DNA of 64,000 nucleotides from Prorocentrum cordatum (taxonomy: Eukaryota > Sar > Dinophyceae > Prorocentrales > Prorocentraceae): contig CAUYUJ010020737.1 in NCBI GenBank assembly GCA_963575745.1, positions 35,001 through 99,000 of the forward strand, given 5' to 3'. Under the pieces are notes generated by a model. It saw only the letters and a list, made by a program, of their open reading frames with translations. It had not been told where the DNA came from and searched no databases. Both the position numbers and the translations under genes were made by a program. Below, piece after piece: positions 27,351 through 36,418 of the stretch; the first letter of the stretch is position 1, and every line of letters begins with the position of its first letter.

Positions 27351-27615
27351 GGCCTCTTCGCGCGCGCCCGCGGCCGAACCTTCCGCGCCCCCCGCTTGCG
27401 CGCCGCCGGGCGCGGGGAGCGCCCCTCGAGCCGTCGCGTCGTGCCGCGCCGGCGGGCTGCGGCCGCGCTCCCGTGCGCGAAGGTCCTCCTCCTCCTCCCC
27501 CTCCTCCTCCTCCTCCTCCTCCTCCTCCTCCTCCTCCTCCTCGCTCCCGTGCGCGAAGGAGAACCAACGGCATCAACGGAAACTTTTGGCGCTCCGCTTC
27601 AGTCGGGCCTGTCTC
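27351..27615. repeat. GC-rich spacer, (TCC)n array, C left-end scrap
   Basis: A GC-rich spacer (27351-27483) separates the GGA array from a complementary TCC array (27484-27545). CTCCCGTGCGCGAAGG flanks the TCC array on both sides. AGTCGGGCCTGTCTC at 27601 is the left end of a C element cut by B4. Confidence 0.75.
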
Positions 27616-27781
27616 AGGAGGGAAAGAAGCACACAGACACAATGAATCGGCGATTCCCCAGAAAATATATAGGAAAATATGGGAAGTGGGGTTGGAAGAC
27701 AGAAGCCCAGGAACTATGGGAAACTATGGGGAATATATTTGTATTTGTGTGTATGTATTTGTGTGTCCCAGTTCCCCTTCA
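27616..27781. mobile_element. MITE-like element, family B copy 4
   Basis: Element of 166 bp from AGGAGGGAAAGAAGCACACA to TCCCAGTTCCCCTTCA. It is flanked by CTGTCTC (27609-27615) and CTGTCGC (27782-27788), a 7-bp target-site duplication with one mismatch. Confidence 0.88.
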
Positions 27782-27978
27782 CTGTCGCACGCTTGCGGCC
27801 CCCTGGCAGCCCCGGCAGCTCGCAGCCCCCCCCCCCCGGCTCCTCCTGCTGCCCCTGCGCTGAGGCTTCGGCGGGGGAGGTCCTGCTCTGCTCCGCGCTG
27901 GGTAATTGGCCCACGCGCGGCCCGCTCGGACCTTACTCGCCGTTGGCGCGCTCGCCTGCGGCTGCTAACCAAAACGTA

Positions 27979-28134
27979 AGTCGGGCCTGTCCCTCTACAG
28001 GGGGAATCGCAAAAAGTAGTCAAGAAACAGCCTGGGGACCATTTTTCTAATATGTTGGGGCATCTTTGGAGCATTTGTTGCGTATGTTTTATTTGTCGTC
28101 CAACATCCCCTCTGGAGGGGGACATGCCCGACCT
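27979..28134. mobile_element. MITE-like element, family C copy 5
   Basis: AGTCGGGCCTGTCCCTCTAC to GGAGGGGGACATGCCCGACC, 156 bp. The interior CAGCCTGGGGACCATTTTTC matches C1. Confidence 0.85.
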
Positions 28135-28137
28135 AAC

Positions 28138-28204
28138 GCTCCGCGCGGATTTCTTGGATCCGCGCTGGGGCCCCCCCCTGGCGGCGCCTCCGGCGCCGCC
28201 CTTC
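28138..28204. mobile_element. Family A fragment (copy 2)
   Basis: CTCCGCGCGGATTTCTTGGA and GGCGGCGCCTCCGGCGCCGC match the left half of the hairpin element. The right half is missing. Confidence 0.75.
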
Positions 28205-28426
28205 AAGGCCACTGCCCGGCGGCGGGCTCTCCGGCTTTGGACCGCGTTTGTGGTTGGGCGTCGTAGCCCATGTTGTTCGTGCCCTTCCCGGGCGTCCGAG
28301 GCGCTGATCCGCATGACGCGCGGCGGCTACGGGCGGGCGCGTGTGGCCGAGGCTCGCGGTGCCCAGCCAGAGAAGCGTCCTCGTTCCTTGTCCAGCGTCC
28401 CTTGTGTCGGCGCGAGGACTATGTGA
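28205..28426 (+). CDS. Candidate coding fragment, unknown
   Basis: The plus frame reads RLWTAFVVGRRSPCCSCPS, RASEALIRMTRGGYGRARVA and EARGAQPEKRPRSLSSV, then stops at 28424-28426. Codons show a purine-first pattern. The frame starts where the A fragment is broken, so the element may have truncated a gene. An alternative plus frame continues to 28497. Confidence 0.25.
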   Translation, partial: KATARRRALRLWTAFVVGRRSPCCSCPSRASEALIRMTRGGYGRARVAEARGAQPEKRPRSLSSVPCVGARTM

Positions 28427-28856
28427 GGCTGTTGAATCCTGATCCCCTTGCGCGCAACGGTCGTTGCCCAGGCCAAGCCATCCGCTCAGTTCCGTAGCGA
28501 TCGTGCGTATGGGGGGGGGGGGCATCACCCCCTTCTTAAAGTCGGCCCGGATTAGTAGGTCGACCCTGCCCAATCAAGGGTACCCTTGTGTCCTGTGCCT
28601 CGCGACCCGTGCCTCCTACACTCTTATGGCAATGTGACCCTCGGTAGGGTATTGTGTGCTCTCGCGTGTCCTGTCCAATGAAGTCCGACTGTACATGCTG
28701 GTGCTCGTGCGCACACTTTGGCGATCGCAGCGCACCCTTACCCCGACGTGGCCCAGCCCGCCCCAGCATTACAGTTACCCAGGGCCCCAACCCCCCTCGG
28801 GTAACGACCGTCACCAGAATAACAATCTCTGTTACCGAGTGCCCGAGGAGGTTCTC
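28427..28856. other. No gene recognised
   Basis: Unique sequence with a G homopolymer at 28511-28522 and an AAGGGTACCCTTGTGTCCTG phrase resembling family M elements. Frames are short. Confidence 0.35.
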
Positions 28857-28929
28857 CTAGCCTGTTGCGGCACGATCCACGACGCCGGACCAGCTCCTTA
28901 GGAAGAGCTCCACCCGCGCCGCACACATC
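28857..28929 (-). CDS. Candidate terminal exon, unknown
   Basis: Minus strand: the complement of the 28935-29150 GGA array forms a 200-bp pyrimidine tract ending ACCTCTGGCCAG. The frame then reads MCAARVELFLRSWSGVVDRA then ATG as residues (Ala-Thr-Gly) and a stop at 28857. No family was recognised. Confidence 0.25.
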
Positions 28930-28934
28930 CTGGC

Positions 28935-29150
28935 CAGAGGTGGAGGAGGAGGGGGAGGAGGAGGAGGAGGAGGAGGAGGAGGAGGAGGAGGAGCGAGGGA
29001 GGAGGAGGAGCGAGGTGCGAGGAGCGAGGAGAGAGCGAGGAGCGAGGAGCGAGGAGAGGAGGAGGGAGGAGGAGGAGGAGGAGGAGGAGCAGAAGCAGAG
29101 CAGCAGGAGGAGCAGGAGGAGGAGGAGGAGGAGGAGGAGGAGGAGGGCCC
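28935..29150. repeat. (GGA)n array
   Basis: GGA and GAGCGAGGA repeats, then GCAGGA. Confidence 0.95.
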
Positions 29151-29317
29151 GCAGCTGGGACGGTGTGCCGAGGCCCTGACTCCGCGGAGGACACGCTCCG
29201 GAGCGTGCCCGGCGCGCTCGCGGGGGCGTGCGCGCGGGGAGCCCCCGCGGCGGAGGCTGCGGCTCCCAGCACTCGCCGACTGCACGCCAGTCTTTGCGGG
29301 CCGAGAGGGCAGACCTC
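29151..29317. other. GC-rich island between complementary arrays
   Basis: Unique GC-rich 167 bp between a GGA and a TCC array. Contains a small palindrome around GACACGCTCCGGAGCGTGCC. No gene was recognised. Confidence 0.4.
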
Positions 29318-29465
29318 CTTTCCTCTCCTCCTCCTCCTCCCCTACTCCTCCTCCTCCTCCTCCTCCTCCTCCTCCTCCTCCTCCCTCCTCCTCCTCCTCC
29401 TCCTCCTCCTCCCTCCTCCTCCTCTCCTCCTCCTCCTCCTCCTCCTCCTCCTCCTCCTCCTCCTG
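29318..29465. repeat. (TCC)n array
   Basis: TCC array of about 150 bp, complementary to the GGA array upstream. Confidence 0.95.
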
Positions 29466-29495
29466 CGCTCTCGAGGGCGAGGACATTGCATCGCT

Positions 29496-29693
29496 AGGGG
29501 AAGGAAGGCTGACATAAGCATAAAAAGCTCGGAGGTCCGCGCAGATGTCTTGGATCCGCGCCGGGCCCCCCTGACGGCGCCTCCGGCGCCGCCCCTGGCG
29601 CGCTCCGCGCGCCAGGGAGGGGGGCCCGGCGCGGATCCAAGAAAGCCGCGAAGACTTCCGAGTTTTTATGTTTGTGGCATTGCTCGTTCCCCT
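29496..29693. mobile_element. Hairpin MITE-like element, family A copy 3, inserted in F3
   Basis: Element of 198 bp from AGGGGAAGGAAGGCTGACAT to GGCATTGCTCGTTCCCCT. It is flanked by CATCGCT at 29489-29495 and 29694-29700, a perfect 7-bp target-site duplication. The duplicated bases are the first seven bases of a family F terminus. Confidence 0.9.
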
Positions 29694-29772
29694 CATCGCT
29701 CGGACGTGTGCACCTGCTCTCGGCGAGGACCCTCGAGGAGCCTATTGACTCACCTGGTGGGACCGAGCGATG
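29694..29772. mobile_element. MITE-like element, family F copy 3 (short)
   Basis: CATCGCTCGGACGTGTGCAC to GACCGAGCGATG, 79 bp, with CTCGGCGAGGACCCTCGAGG interior. It is an internally deleted form of the 121-bp element. Confidence 0.75.
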
Positions 29773-29979
29773 GCGAGCAGGGTCCGGACAGCCGCCCACA
29801 GATGTGTGTTCGATCCACGGCCCCAGCAGAGGTATCGACCCCTTCCCTCGGGGTGGCTTTCCGCCCCGGGTCTTTTCTGTTGGTGGCCCTGGGGCACGGA
29901 AGCGACTTCGAGGAGGCGGGAGGCGATTGCAGTGGAAGCCCGTGCCGAGAAGCGCTCTGCTTGCCTCCGGGGTGCCCTG

Positions 29980-30270
29980 GGTTTCTTGGGCTTCCATGGT
30001 TCCGCTATGGAGGGCGTGGCGTCCCCACACCAAGAATCAGTGGACGTCCTGGGGTCTCAGGGTTGGGTTTCTTGTGGAAGGTTTCTTGAGGTCGCGCTCT
30101 TACTGTACACGTAAGAGTGGCCCCTTGGCCGGAGTGACCTTCGGTGTGAGCCCGCCAGGGTCCCCCCCGATCGCGGAGCGCGGGGTTTCGATGGCAGACC
30201 AGACGTCAGTGGACGCCCTGGGATCTCAGGGTTGCGTTTCTTGCGGAAGGTTTCCTGTGGACTCGCCTCC
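29980..30270. repeat. Family G fragments, tandem
   Basis: GGGTTGGGTTTCTTGTGGAA (30059) and GGGTTGCGTTTCTTGCGGAA (30230) with GTGGACGTCCTGGGGTCTCA / GTGGACGCCCTGGGATCTCA. These are two diverged units about 170 bp apart. Confidence 0.65.
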
Positions 30271-30403
30271 ACTCTGCAGTGGAAATTCGGCGCAGATCAG
30301 AATCAGCACCGCTGGACCAGTGTACCCCCATGGCCACCAGGAAAGCCCCCGGCCCTGCTATCTGGACTGCCCCCCCCTCATGAGGGAGTCCAGTCAACCT
30401 GCA

Positions 30404-30550
30404 TAGTAAGGATAGGCATCCCTCCCAAGGGTACCCTTGCATCCTTGCCTCCTGATTCCATCCTTGGACACTTTCGTTGGCCGCGCCCCGCTCGAAACGC
30501 TTCGAAATGGGCGTCCAAGGCCCTTGCATCCTTATCGCGCATCCTTACTA
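30404..30550. mobile_element. MITE-like element, family M copy 1
   Basis: Ends TAGTAAGGATAGGCATC and GCGCATCCTTACTA. The interior AAGGGTACCCTTGCATCCTT and CACTTTCGTTGGCCGCGCCC matches the copy at 45262-45405. TA at both ends is compatible with TA target duplication. Confidence 0.8.
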
Positions 30551-30654
30551 TACTGGTTGACTGTATGTGCTGTCTCCCTCGGGCCTTGCGGCAACCATCC
30601 CCGCCAGGGGGGGGGGGGCTGGCGGCGCCAAGGTCCTCCTTTGACCCCTCCTGC

Positions 30655-30918
30655 TCGTCGTCCTCCTCCCCCTCCCCTCCCCTCCATCAACTCCCCCTCC
30701 TCCCACCCCCTCCTTTTCATCCCGCCTTCTCCTCCGACTCCTCCTCCGCTTCTTCCTCTTCTTACTCCTCCTCTCCTTCTTCGTCTCCTGGGGCCTTCAG
30801 AGGCTGCCTGAGTGCATTGAGCACTCCCCTCATTCTCCCACTGCACCCTCTCGGCGCGAAGGCAGCGGCAGCTTTTGAGCTTCAGCGGAAATACCGCTCG
30901 TTATGCACAGAAATGCAT
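30655..30918. repeat. TCC-rich tract followed by an acceptor-like AG
   Basis: TCC/CTC tract (30655-30785) ending CTCCTGGGGCCTTCAG. The following plus frame reads LGAKAAAAFELQRKYRSL, then CTEMH and a stop near 30921. Possible short terminal exon, weak. Confidence 0.45.
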
Positions 30919-31156
30919 TAGCAATACATCAGTCTGTTGGCGGACGAAATTATATGCTCTCACCCGGCGCCCTCTGGCCAGGAGCACCGCTTTTGCTACA
31001 GCGGGAATGTCTGGTTTAGGCAGCTGCATGCTGCACGTGTGATCGCCGTCGTTGTATTCTGGGCGGGCGTTTTTACACCCTCTAATTTCCCAAGGCGCTC
31101 TGTCGGGCGTCACCGCCCGCCCCACTGTAACGTCAGGCGTTTAAAGTTACCGAGAC

Positions 31157-31470
31157 AAGTCATTTATGCATCACTCATTCACTATCACGTCATTGTCCCA
31201 TTCACTCACAACCCACTCATTCATCATCTCGTCATGATCCCATCGTTGGCGTCGGAAATCAACATCATCATCACCACCATCATTATCAACAACAGCCATT
31301 CACACTCACTCTCAGTCACGCAGTCACATTCACTCGTCACCCACTCACTCATCATTATGCCATCGTCCGTTATCGTGATATCGTCATGAATCGCGTCATC
31401 ATCCGACGTACCTTCTCATTCTCATCACCATCACTATCAACATCGTCATCATCACTCACATTCGCTCGCA
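31157..31470. repeat. TCAC/CATCAT low-complexity tract
   Basis: CACTCATTCACTATCACGTC, CATCATCATCACCACCATCA and similar repeats. Not coding. Confidence 0.8.
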
Positions 31471-31480
31471 CACTTGAGTG

Positions 31481-31985
31481 TCGTCACTTTTGGGCGCCTC
31501 AGGCCTTAATCTTGAGGAAGTCTCAGGCGGGAGCCCCTCCCTATGGGGCCCACCTTCCTGTTCGAATCCGAGCGGATCATCCAAATCCTGCAGTTTTCGT
31601 CCCGTTTGGGTTCTTCAGGCCTGAATGTTGCCGAAGTCTCAGGCAGGAGCCCCCTCCCTATGGGGCCCGCCTTCTTGTTCGAATCCGAGCGGGTGATCCA
31701 AATCCTGTAGCAGTCGTCATTTTTGGGCTCCTCAGGCCTGAATCTTGAGGAAGTCTCAGGCGGGAGCTTCGTCTGTGAGTGAATCGCAAGGAAATCTCAG
31801 GCGGGAGCCCCCTCCCTGTGGGGCCCGCGCTTCATGTTCTAATCCGAGCGGTTCATCAAAAATCCTGTAAATGTCGTCACTTTTGGGCTCCTCAGGCCTG
31901 AATATTGGGGAAGTCTCAGGCGGGAGCCCTCTTCCCTATAGGGCCCGCACTTCATGCTCGAATCCGAGCGGGTGATCCAAATTAA
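31481..31985. repeat. ~116-bp tandem repeat with tRNA B-box-like motif
   Basis: Units start near 31481, 31597, 31713 and 31873. Each has CTCAGGCCTGAATCTTGAGG, AAGTCTCAGGCGGGAGCCCC and CTTGTTCGAATCCGAGCGGG. GTTCGAATCC matches the core of a tRNA B box/T-arm, and CTTG and CGAG can pair around it. No full tRNA cloverleaf is apparent. Confidence 0.85.
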
Positions 31986-32056
31986 ATGCTGCCGCCTCTG
32001 CCACCGACCCCAAAGAAGGTCATGGATGTTTGTTTGCTTAGTGCCCTTGTCACAGT

Positions 32057-32960
32057 TGACAGGTTTCTGCGAGTGGTGTGGTGGAGGTGTTCGCGAAGTA
32101 TGAGTTCCAAAGGACGACGAGGTCGGCCGTCTGCAAAGAATGCACGGCGGCGATGGAAAGTGTGGACGAGGAATGGTGCAAAACGTGCAATGCATGGGCA
32201 ATGACACCGGAGGGTGATGGATCCTCGTGGCGCGACGGCGACAGGGCATCGCGGAAGTTGGCGAAGCGGAGAGGGACGACAAAAAGTAGGACCGTGTATC
32301 GCGCGACATGCAAGCATATCAAGGCGAAACGACACTCGCGCAGTGGCAACGCCAAGTGGAAAGAGAACGTCTGCGCTGTGCGATGCTCGAACATGGCGTG
32401 CCTGTCGCTTTTCGACGATCAAGCGGAGATGTCGGAAGGTCAAAAGACATTTTCCGCACCGGGGGAGAGGCTGTGTCGAACATGCGCTGACGCGAAGGCG
32501 AAGGTAGTGCGGAGAGCAAATGCAGAGACGTCGAACCGCAAGAGAAAAGCAGACGCGCACGCGAAGTCGTTGACGTGCTGCGCCCCTGGTTGTCGGACAC
32601 TGGGCATTTATCAACAAAACAAAAAGAACACGATCGGTGAAAAAACGCGCAAACGATGGTATGTGCAGACTGTTCAATGGGGCGTCACCGTGAGGGGTGC
32701 GGCAGATGCGGCGACGCGATTGAAGCGACAGGTGGCATGCGCAGCGTGCGAGATGGAGTTCTTTCGATATGACCACAGAAGCGACGAACACGAGAGCAAG
32801 CATGTCACGAGGAATAGTAAAGACGCATGCGCAGATTGCAATGCCGACAGCTTCACGTCGCGAGCACTGCGTTGGCCTCGTTTCCACAACTTGAGTGCAG
32901 ATTGTTTCCTATGGTTTGTGGGGGCGTCCAGAGTGATGGTGGTGCAGATGAAAGCGAGAA
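32057..32960 (+). CDS. Cysteine-rich CxxC protein, probable zinc-binding
   Basis: A plus frame runs from just after a TGA at 32057-32059 and remains open to 33106. It contains repeated cysteine pairs: VCKECTAAM, EWCKTCNAW, LCRTCADAK, TCCAPGC, VACAACEMEFF and ACADCNADSF, with CSNMACLSLFDDQAEMSEGQ between them. This spacing suggests several zinc-binding knuckles or ribbons and recalls Stc1-like domains, but the match is not secure. The first candidate start is GTG at 32078; TTGACAG just upstream is acceptor-like, so this may be an internal exon. A shifted frame just upstream reads GFCEWCGGGV, hinting at an indel or splice. After about 32960 the frame enters family J repeat, so the true coding end is probably before that. 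Confidence 0.5.
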
Positions 32961-33275
32961 GGTGGGTTCAGGGGTGTTTGGGGGGCATGTGGGGCCGCCT
33001 GGAGGCTGTGTTGGGCGACTCTGGGCCTTCTTGGACTCACTGGGGCTTCCCTTTGGCCGTATTGGAGCTCTCTTGGGGCCTGTTTGAGCCGGTTTCGACG
33101 CAGTGAAAGCCCACGAGGCGAATATGCGACAGGTATACGTTTTGCCCCAGGGAATGAAACGATGTTTGCTTCTTGGGGCCGTCTTGGGGGGTATTCTGGA
33201 GGTCTCTGGGAGCGTCTTGGAGGCATCCTCGGTCGTTTGGAGGCCATCGTGGGCGTCTTGGCACACTCACTCAGC
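32961..33275. repeat. Family J minisatellite, locus 3
   Basis: GGCTGTGTTGGGCGACTCTG and TCTTGGGGCCGTCTTGGGGG-type units. These surround an insert (GGCGAATATGCGACAGGTAT, AACGATGTTTGCTTCTTGGG) shared in opposite orientation with the 48-kb higher-order array. Confidence 0.75.
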
Positions 33276-33725
33276 AATTCGGTGTTTTCTTGGTTTTTCT
33301 TGGATGATCTTTCTGGGAGCTTCTTGGGAGGGCTCCAGGGCTGGCTTGGAGGGTCCAAAGGGGCCTGGGGAGGGCCAGACCCGCCCGGGTGGGTTCGGGG
33401 GTGGCCCACCTGGATTCGGGGGGGGGTCACATGTGTGGTTTGGGGTCCCAGGGGGGGATTCTAGGCGGGGGCGGATCTCGCACGCCCAGAGACCCACAGG
33501 GTTTCGGCGGATTTGAACACCCAGCGTCGCTAGCCGTACCGCGCCTCTGCTTCCAAAAGTGCACGTTCGATTATTGCGTGGCCATTTTGCCACGGGAGGC
33601 CCGTGACGGTGCGCGGGAATGAAAAAACAATCACGATTCCCATAAGCAGTCTTCCGCATTGTTTCTGGGGGGGGGCCGCGGGACCGCGCCTTCCGAACCT
33701 TCCCGGGGCGGTCAAGAGGGGGTGA
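33276..33725. other. No gene recognised
   Basis: GC-rich sequence with GGGTGGGTTCGGGGGTGGCC-like short repeats and a patch of lower GC near 33530-33660. Open frames have no recognised product. Confidence 0.4.
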
Positions 33726-34805
33726 TGAGTGGAGGAGCGGGGGGTCCCGGGACGGATTTTGCAGTGTGGGTGGCCCCGAAAAACCCATGTCCAGAGGCTC
33801 CAAGAGGCTGGCCGTGTCAGGTGTGGTGGGAGGTCCCGGGACGGATTTTGGCAGGGTGGGTGGCCTTAAGAAGACATGCCCAGAGGCGCCTGGAGGTTGG
33901 CTGTGTCAGGGGTGGTGGGGGGTGTCAGGACAGGGTGGGTGGCCCCGAAGAAACCATGCCCAGAGGCTCCAGGAGGCCCGCTGTGTCAGGCGTGGTGGGG
34001 GGTCCCAAGGCAGATTTTGCAGGGTGAGCGGCCCAGAAAAACCCATGCCCAGAGGCTCCAGGAGGCTGGCCGTGTCCGTGGGGGGTCCTGGGACGGATTT
34101 TGCAGGGAGGGTGGCCCCTAAAAACTCATGCTCTGCAGAGGCTCCAGGAGGCTGGCCGTGTCAGGCGTGGGGGGAGGGTCCCGGGGCGGATTTGGCAGGG
34201 TGGGTGGCCCCTGAGAAGTCCAGAGGTTCCAGGAGACTGGCCGTGTCAGGCGTGGTGGGAGGTACAGGGACGGATTTTGCAGGGTGGGTGGCCCCCAAAA
34301 ACCCATGCCCAGAGGTTCCAGGAGGCTGTCCGTGCCAGGCGTGGTGGGGGGCCCGGGACGGATTTTGCAGGTTGGGTGGCCCCCAAAAACCCATGCCCAG
34401 AGGTTCCAGGAGGCTGTCCGTGCCGTGGTGGTGGGTCCCGGGACGGGAGTTGCAGGGTGGGAGGCCCCTGAGAACCCGTACCCAAAGGCTCCGAGAGGTT
34501 GTCCGCGCCAGGCGTGGTGGGGGGGCCCCGGACGGATTTTGCAGGGTAGGTGGCCCCTAATGAGAACCGGTGCCCGGAGGCTGCAAGAAGCTGGCCGTGT
34601 CAGGCGTGGCGGGGGGTCCCGGGACGGATTTTGCAGGGCGAGAACTCATTCCCATAGGTTGCAGGAGGTTGGCCCCTAAAAGCCCATGCCCAGAGGCTGC
34701 AGGAGGCTGGCCGTGCCAGGCGTGGTGGGGGGTCCCAGGACGGATTTGGCATGGTTGGCGGCCCGTGATACTCCCGGTCAAGAGGCTCCAGGAGGCTGGC
34801 CGTGT
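33726..34805. repeat. ~92-bp tandem satellite, about 12 units
   Basis: Unit: GGTCCCGGGACGGATTTTGC, AGGGTGGGTGGCCCCGAAAA, ACCCATGCCCAGAGGCTCCA, GGAGGCTGGCCGTGTCAGGC, GTGGTGGG. Unit lengths vary from about 85 to 99, which keeps several frames open by changing phase. The last units degrade toward 34800. Confidence 0.93.
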
Positions 34806-35243
34806 CCGACGTGGTGGGGGTCTTGGGAGCGGATGCCCCCCTGCACGGGGGGGGCGCTGCGGAGTGCCAGGCCGGCGCCCCAGGGCCGGCGCCCTCCCCG
34901 CGGCGGGCGCCCCAGGCCCAGGGGCGGCGCGCATGTGGGCGCCCGAGTCGTCGGGCGGCGGCGGCCAGTGCCCCCAGCGGGCGCGGGCGCGCCCGCGCGC
35001 CCTTCGGCGGTGTTTTGCCGGGCCTCCCCGGGCCTCCCCGGGCCAGGACGGCCCCAGCCGGAGGAGCCGCCGGGGGGGGCCCAGCTTGGGCTCGGCGCCC
35101 CTCTCGAGAGGTCGCCGCTGTGCACGACGGCCTCAGCCGGAGGAGCCGCCGCCCTCGAGAGCCCCCCCGGGAGGGGGGGGCCAAGTTGGGCTCCACGACC
35201 CTCTCGAGAGGTCGCCGGTGTGCACGATGGGGCCGCCCGAGGG
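34806..35243. repeat. GC-rich spacer with a ~113-bp tandem duplication
   Basis: CCCCTCTCGAGAGGTCGCCG recurs at 35098 and, as ACCCTCTCGAGAGGTCGCCG, at 35198, with CAGCCGGAGGAGCCGCCG repeated nearby. The rest (34806-35030) is GC-rich without a recognised gene. Confidence 0.65.
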
Positions 35244-35690
35244 GGGCGGAGGAGGAGGAGGAGGAGGAGGAGGAGGAGGGAGGAGAGGAGGACGAGGAGG
35301 AGGAGAGGAAGAGAAGAGGAGGAGGAGGAGGAGGACGAGGAGGACGAGGAGGACGGGAAGGCGAGGAGGACGAGGAAGGCGAGGAGGGCGAGGAGGGCTG
35401 AGGAGGAGGAGAGGAGGACGAGGAGGAGGAGGAGGACGAGGAGGACGAGGAGGAGGAGGACGAGGACGAGGAGGACGAGGAGACGAGGAGGACGAGGAGG
35501 AGGAGGAGGAGGAGGAGGAGGAGGAGGAGGGGGAGGAGGGGGAGGGGGAGGAGGAAGAGGAGGAGGAGGAGAGGAGGAGGAGGAGGAGGGGGAGGAGGAG
35601 GAGGAGGAGGAGGAGGAGGAGGAGGAGGAGGAGGAGGATGATGATGATGAGGAGGAGGAGGAGGAGGGGGAGGGGGAGGAGGAGGGCGCT
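35244..35690. repeat. (GGA)n array
   Basis: About 450 bp of GGA with GAC and GAT interruptions. Confidence 0.96.
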
Positions 35691-35707
35691 GACATGGACT
35701 TAGCTCT

Positions 35708-36181
35708 TTGACGACATCGACAACGGCTTGGTACGGCTACGACAGCCGCAGTACCACACCAACGGCAGCGAAAGATATTTCAAAGAGACATTATACAGGA
35801 TTTGACATCAGCAGCATACCGAACGATACCAGTTCGCCGCCGACGAGAACACCAGCATACCAAAGCACCGAGAACAACAAGTTTCTTTTCCCCTATGGCC
35901 AATGGCGACAACAGCATACCGACAAGCAGACGCACTACACTTCAGGCGTCGCAACCCTACACCCCCCAGGGGGCACTTTGGCCACAGACAGGACGCACAG
36001 GCACATTACACCACCGTCCTCACACGACCAACCGAGTTACGTAGAACTCAGAGCAACACCACACCACATCTGCGAGATGCTCAACCAGTGGACGGGCACA
36101 GTGCGAATACCGCAATCACCACGCCAACGTACAATGCCGCCGACTCTCTACGAGCTGCTTGCGTCTATACATACATGCTAA
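35708..36181 (+). CDS. Open frame in AC-rich block, part 1 (unknown)
   Basis: Plus frame starting MTTSTTAWYGYDSRSTT and containing FPYGQWRQQHTDKQTHYTSG. The whole block to 37444 is strongly depleted in T and G on this strand, which makes stops rare in all three plus frames, so openness is weak evidence. The same frame continues, with stops at 36179, 36236, 36257 and 36416, into part 2. No family was recognised. Confidence 0.2.
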   Translation: MTTSTTAWYGYDSRSTTPTAAKDISKRHYTGFDISSIPNDTSSPPTRTPAYQSTENNKFLFPYGQWRQQHTDKQTHYTSGVATLHPPGGTLATDRTHRHITPPSSHDQPSYVELRATPHHICEMLNQWTGTVRIPQSPRQRTMPPTLYELLASIHTC

Positions 36182-36418
36182 CCCCAAGCAGCCTCCCACA
36201 ATATGATAACTAGCAGATACACCAGTAAAACACAATGACCCACGAGCCTGAACCCATAATGTTCCTATCACGCCCGATGGATGCAACCTCCACTTACAAG
36301 CATCCTGCATAGATATACCGTAAAACCCCCGAACATCGACAACGACCACCTGCGCTACAATTGGGTGCAGAAAGAGCTGGAAAGACGGCTCCCACTCCAG
36401 AGCCACCCACGTGCTTAG

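Noticed and set aside
31551-31985. tRNA genes in the 116-bp repeat
   Set aside because: Only the T-arm/B-box core is tRNA-like. No acceptor, D or anticodon arms could be drawn.
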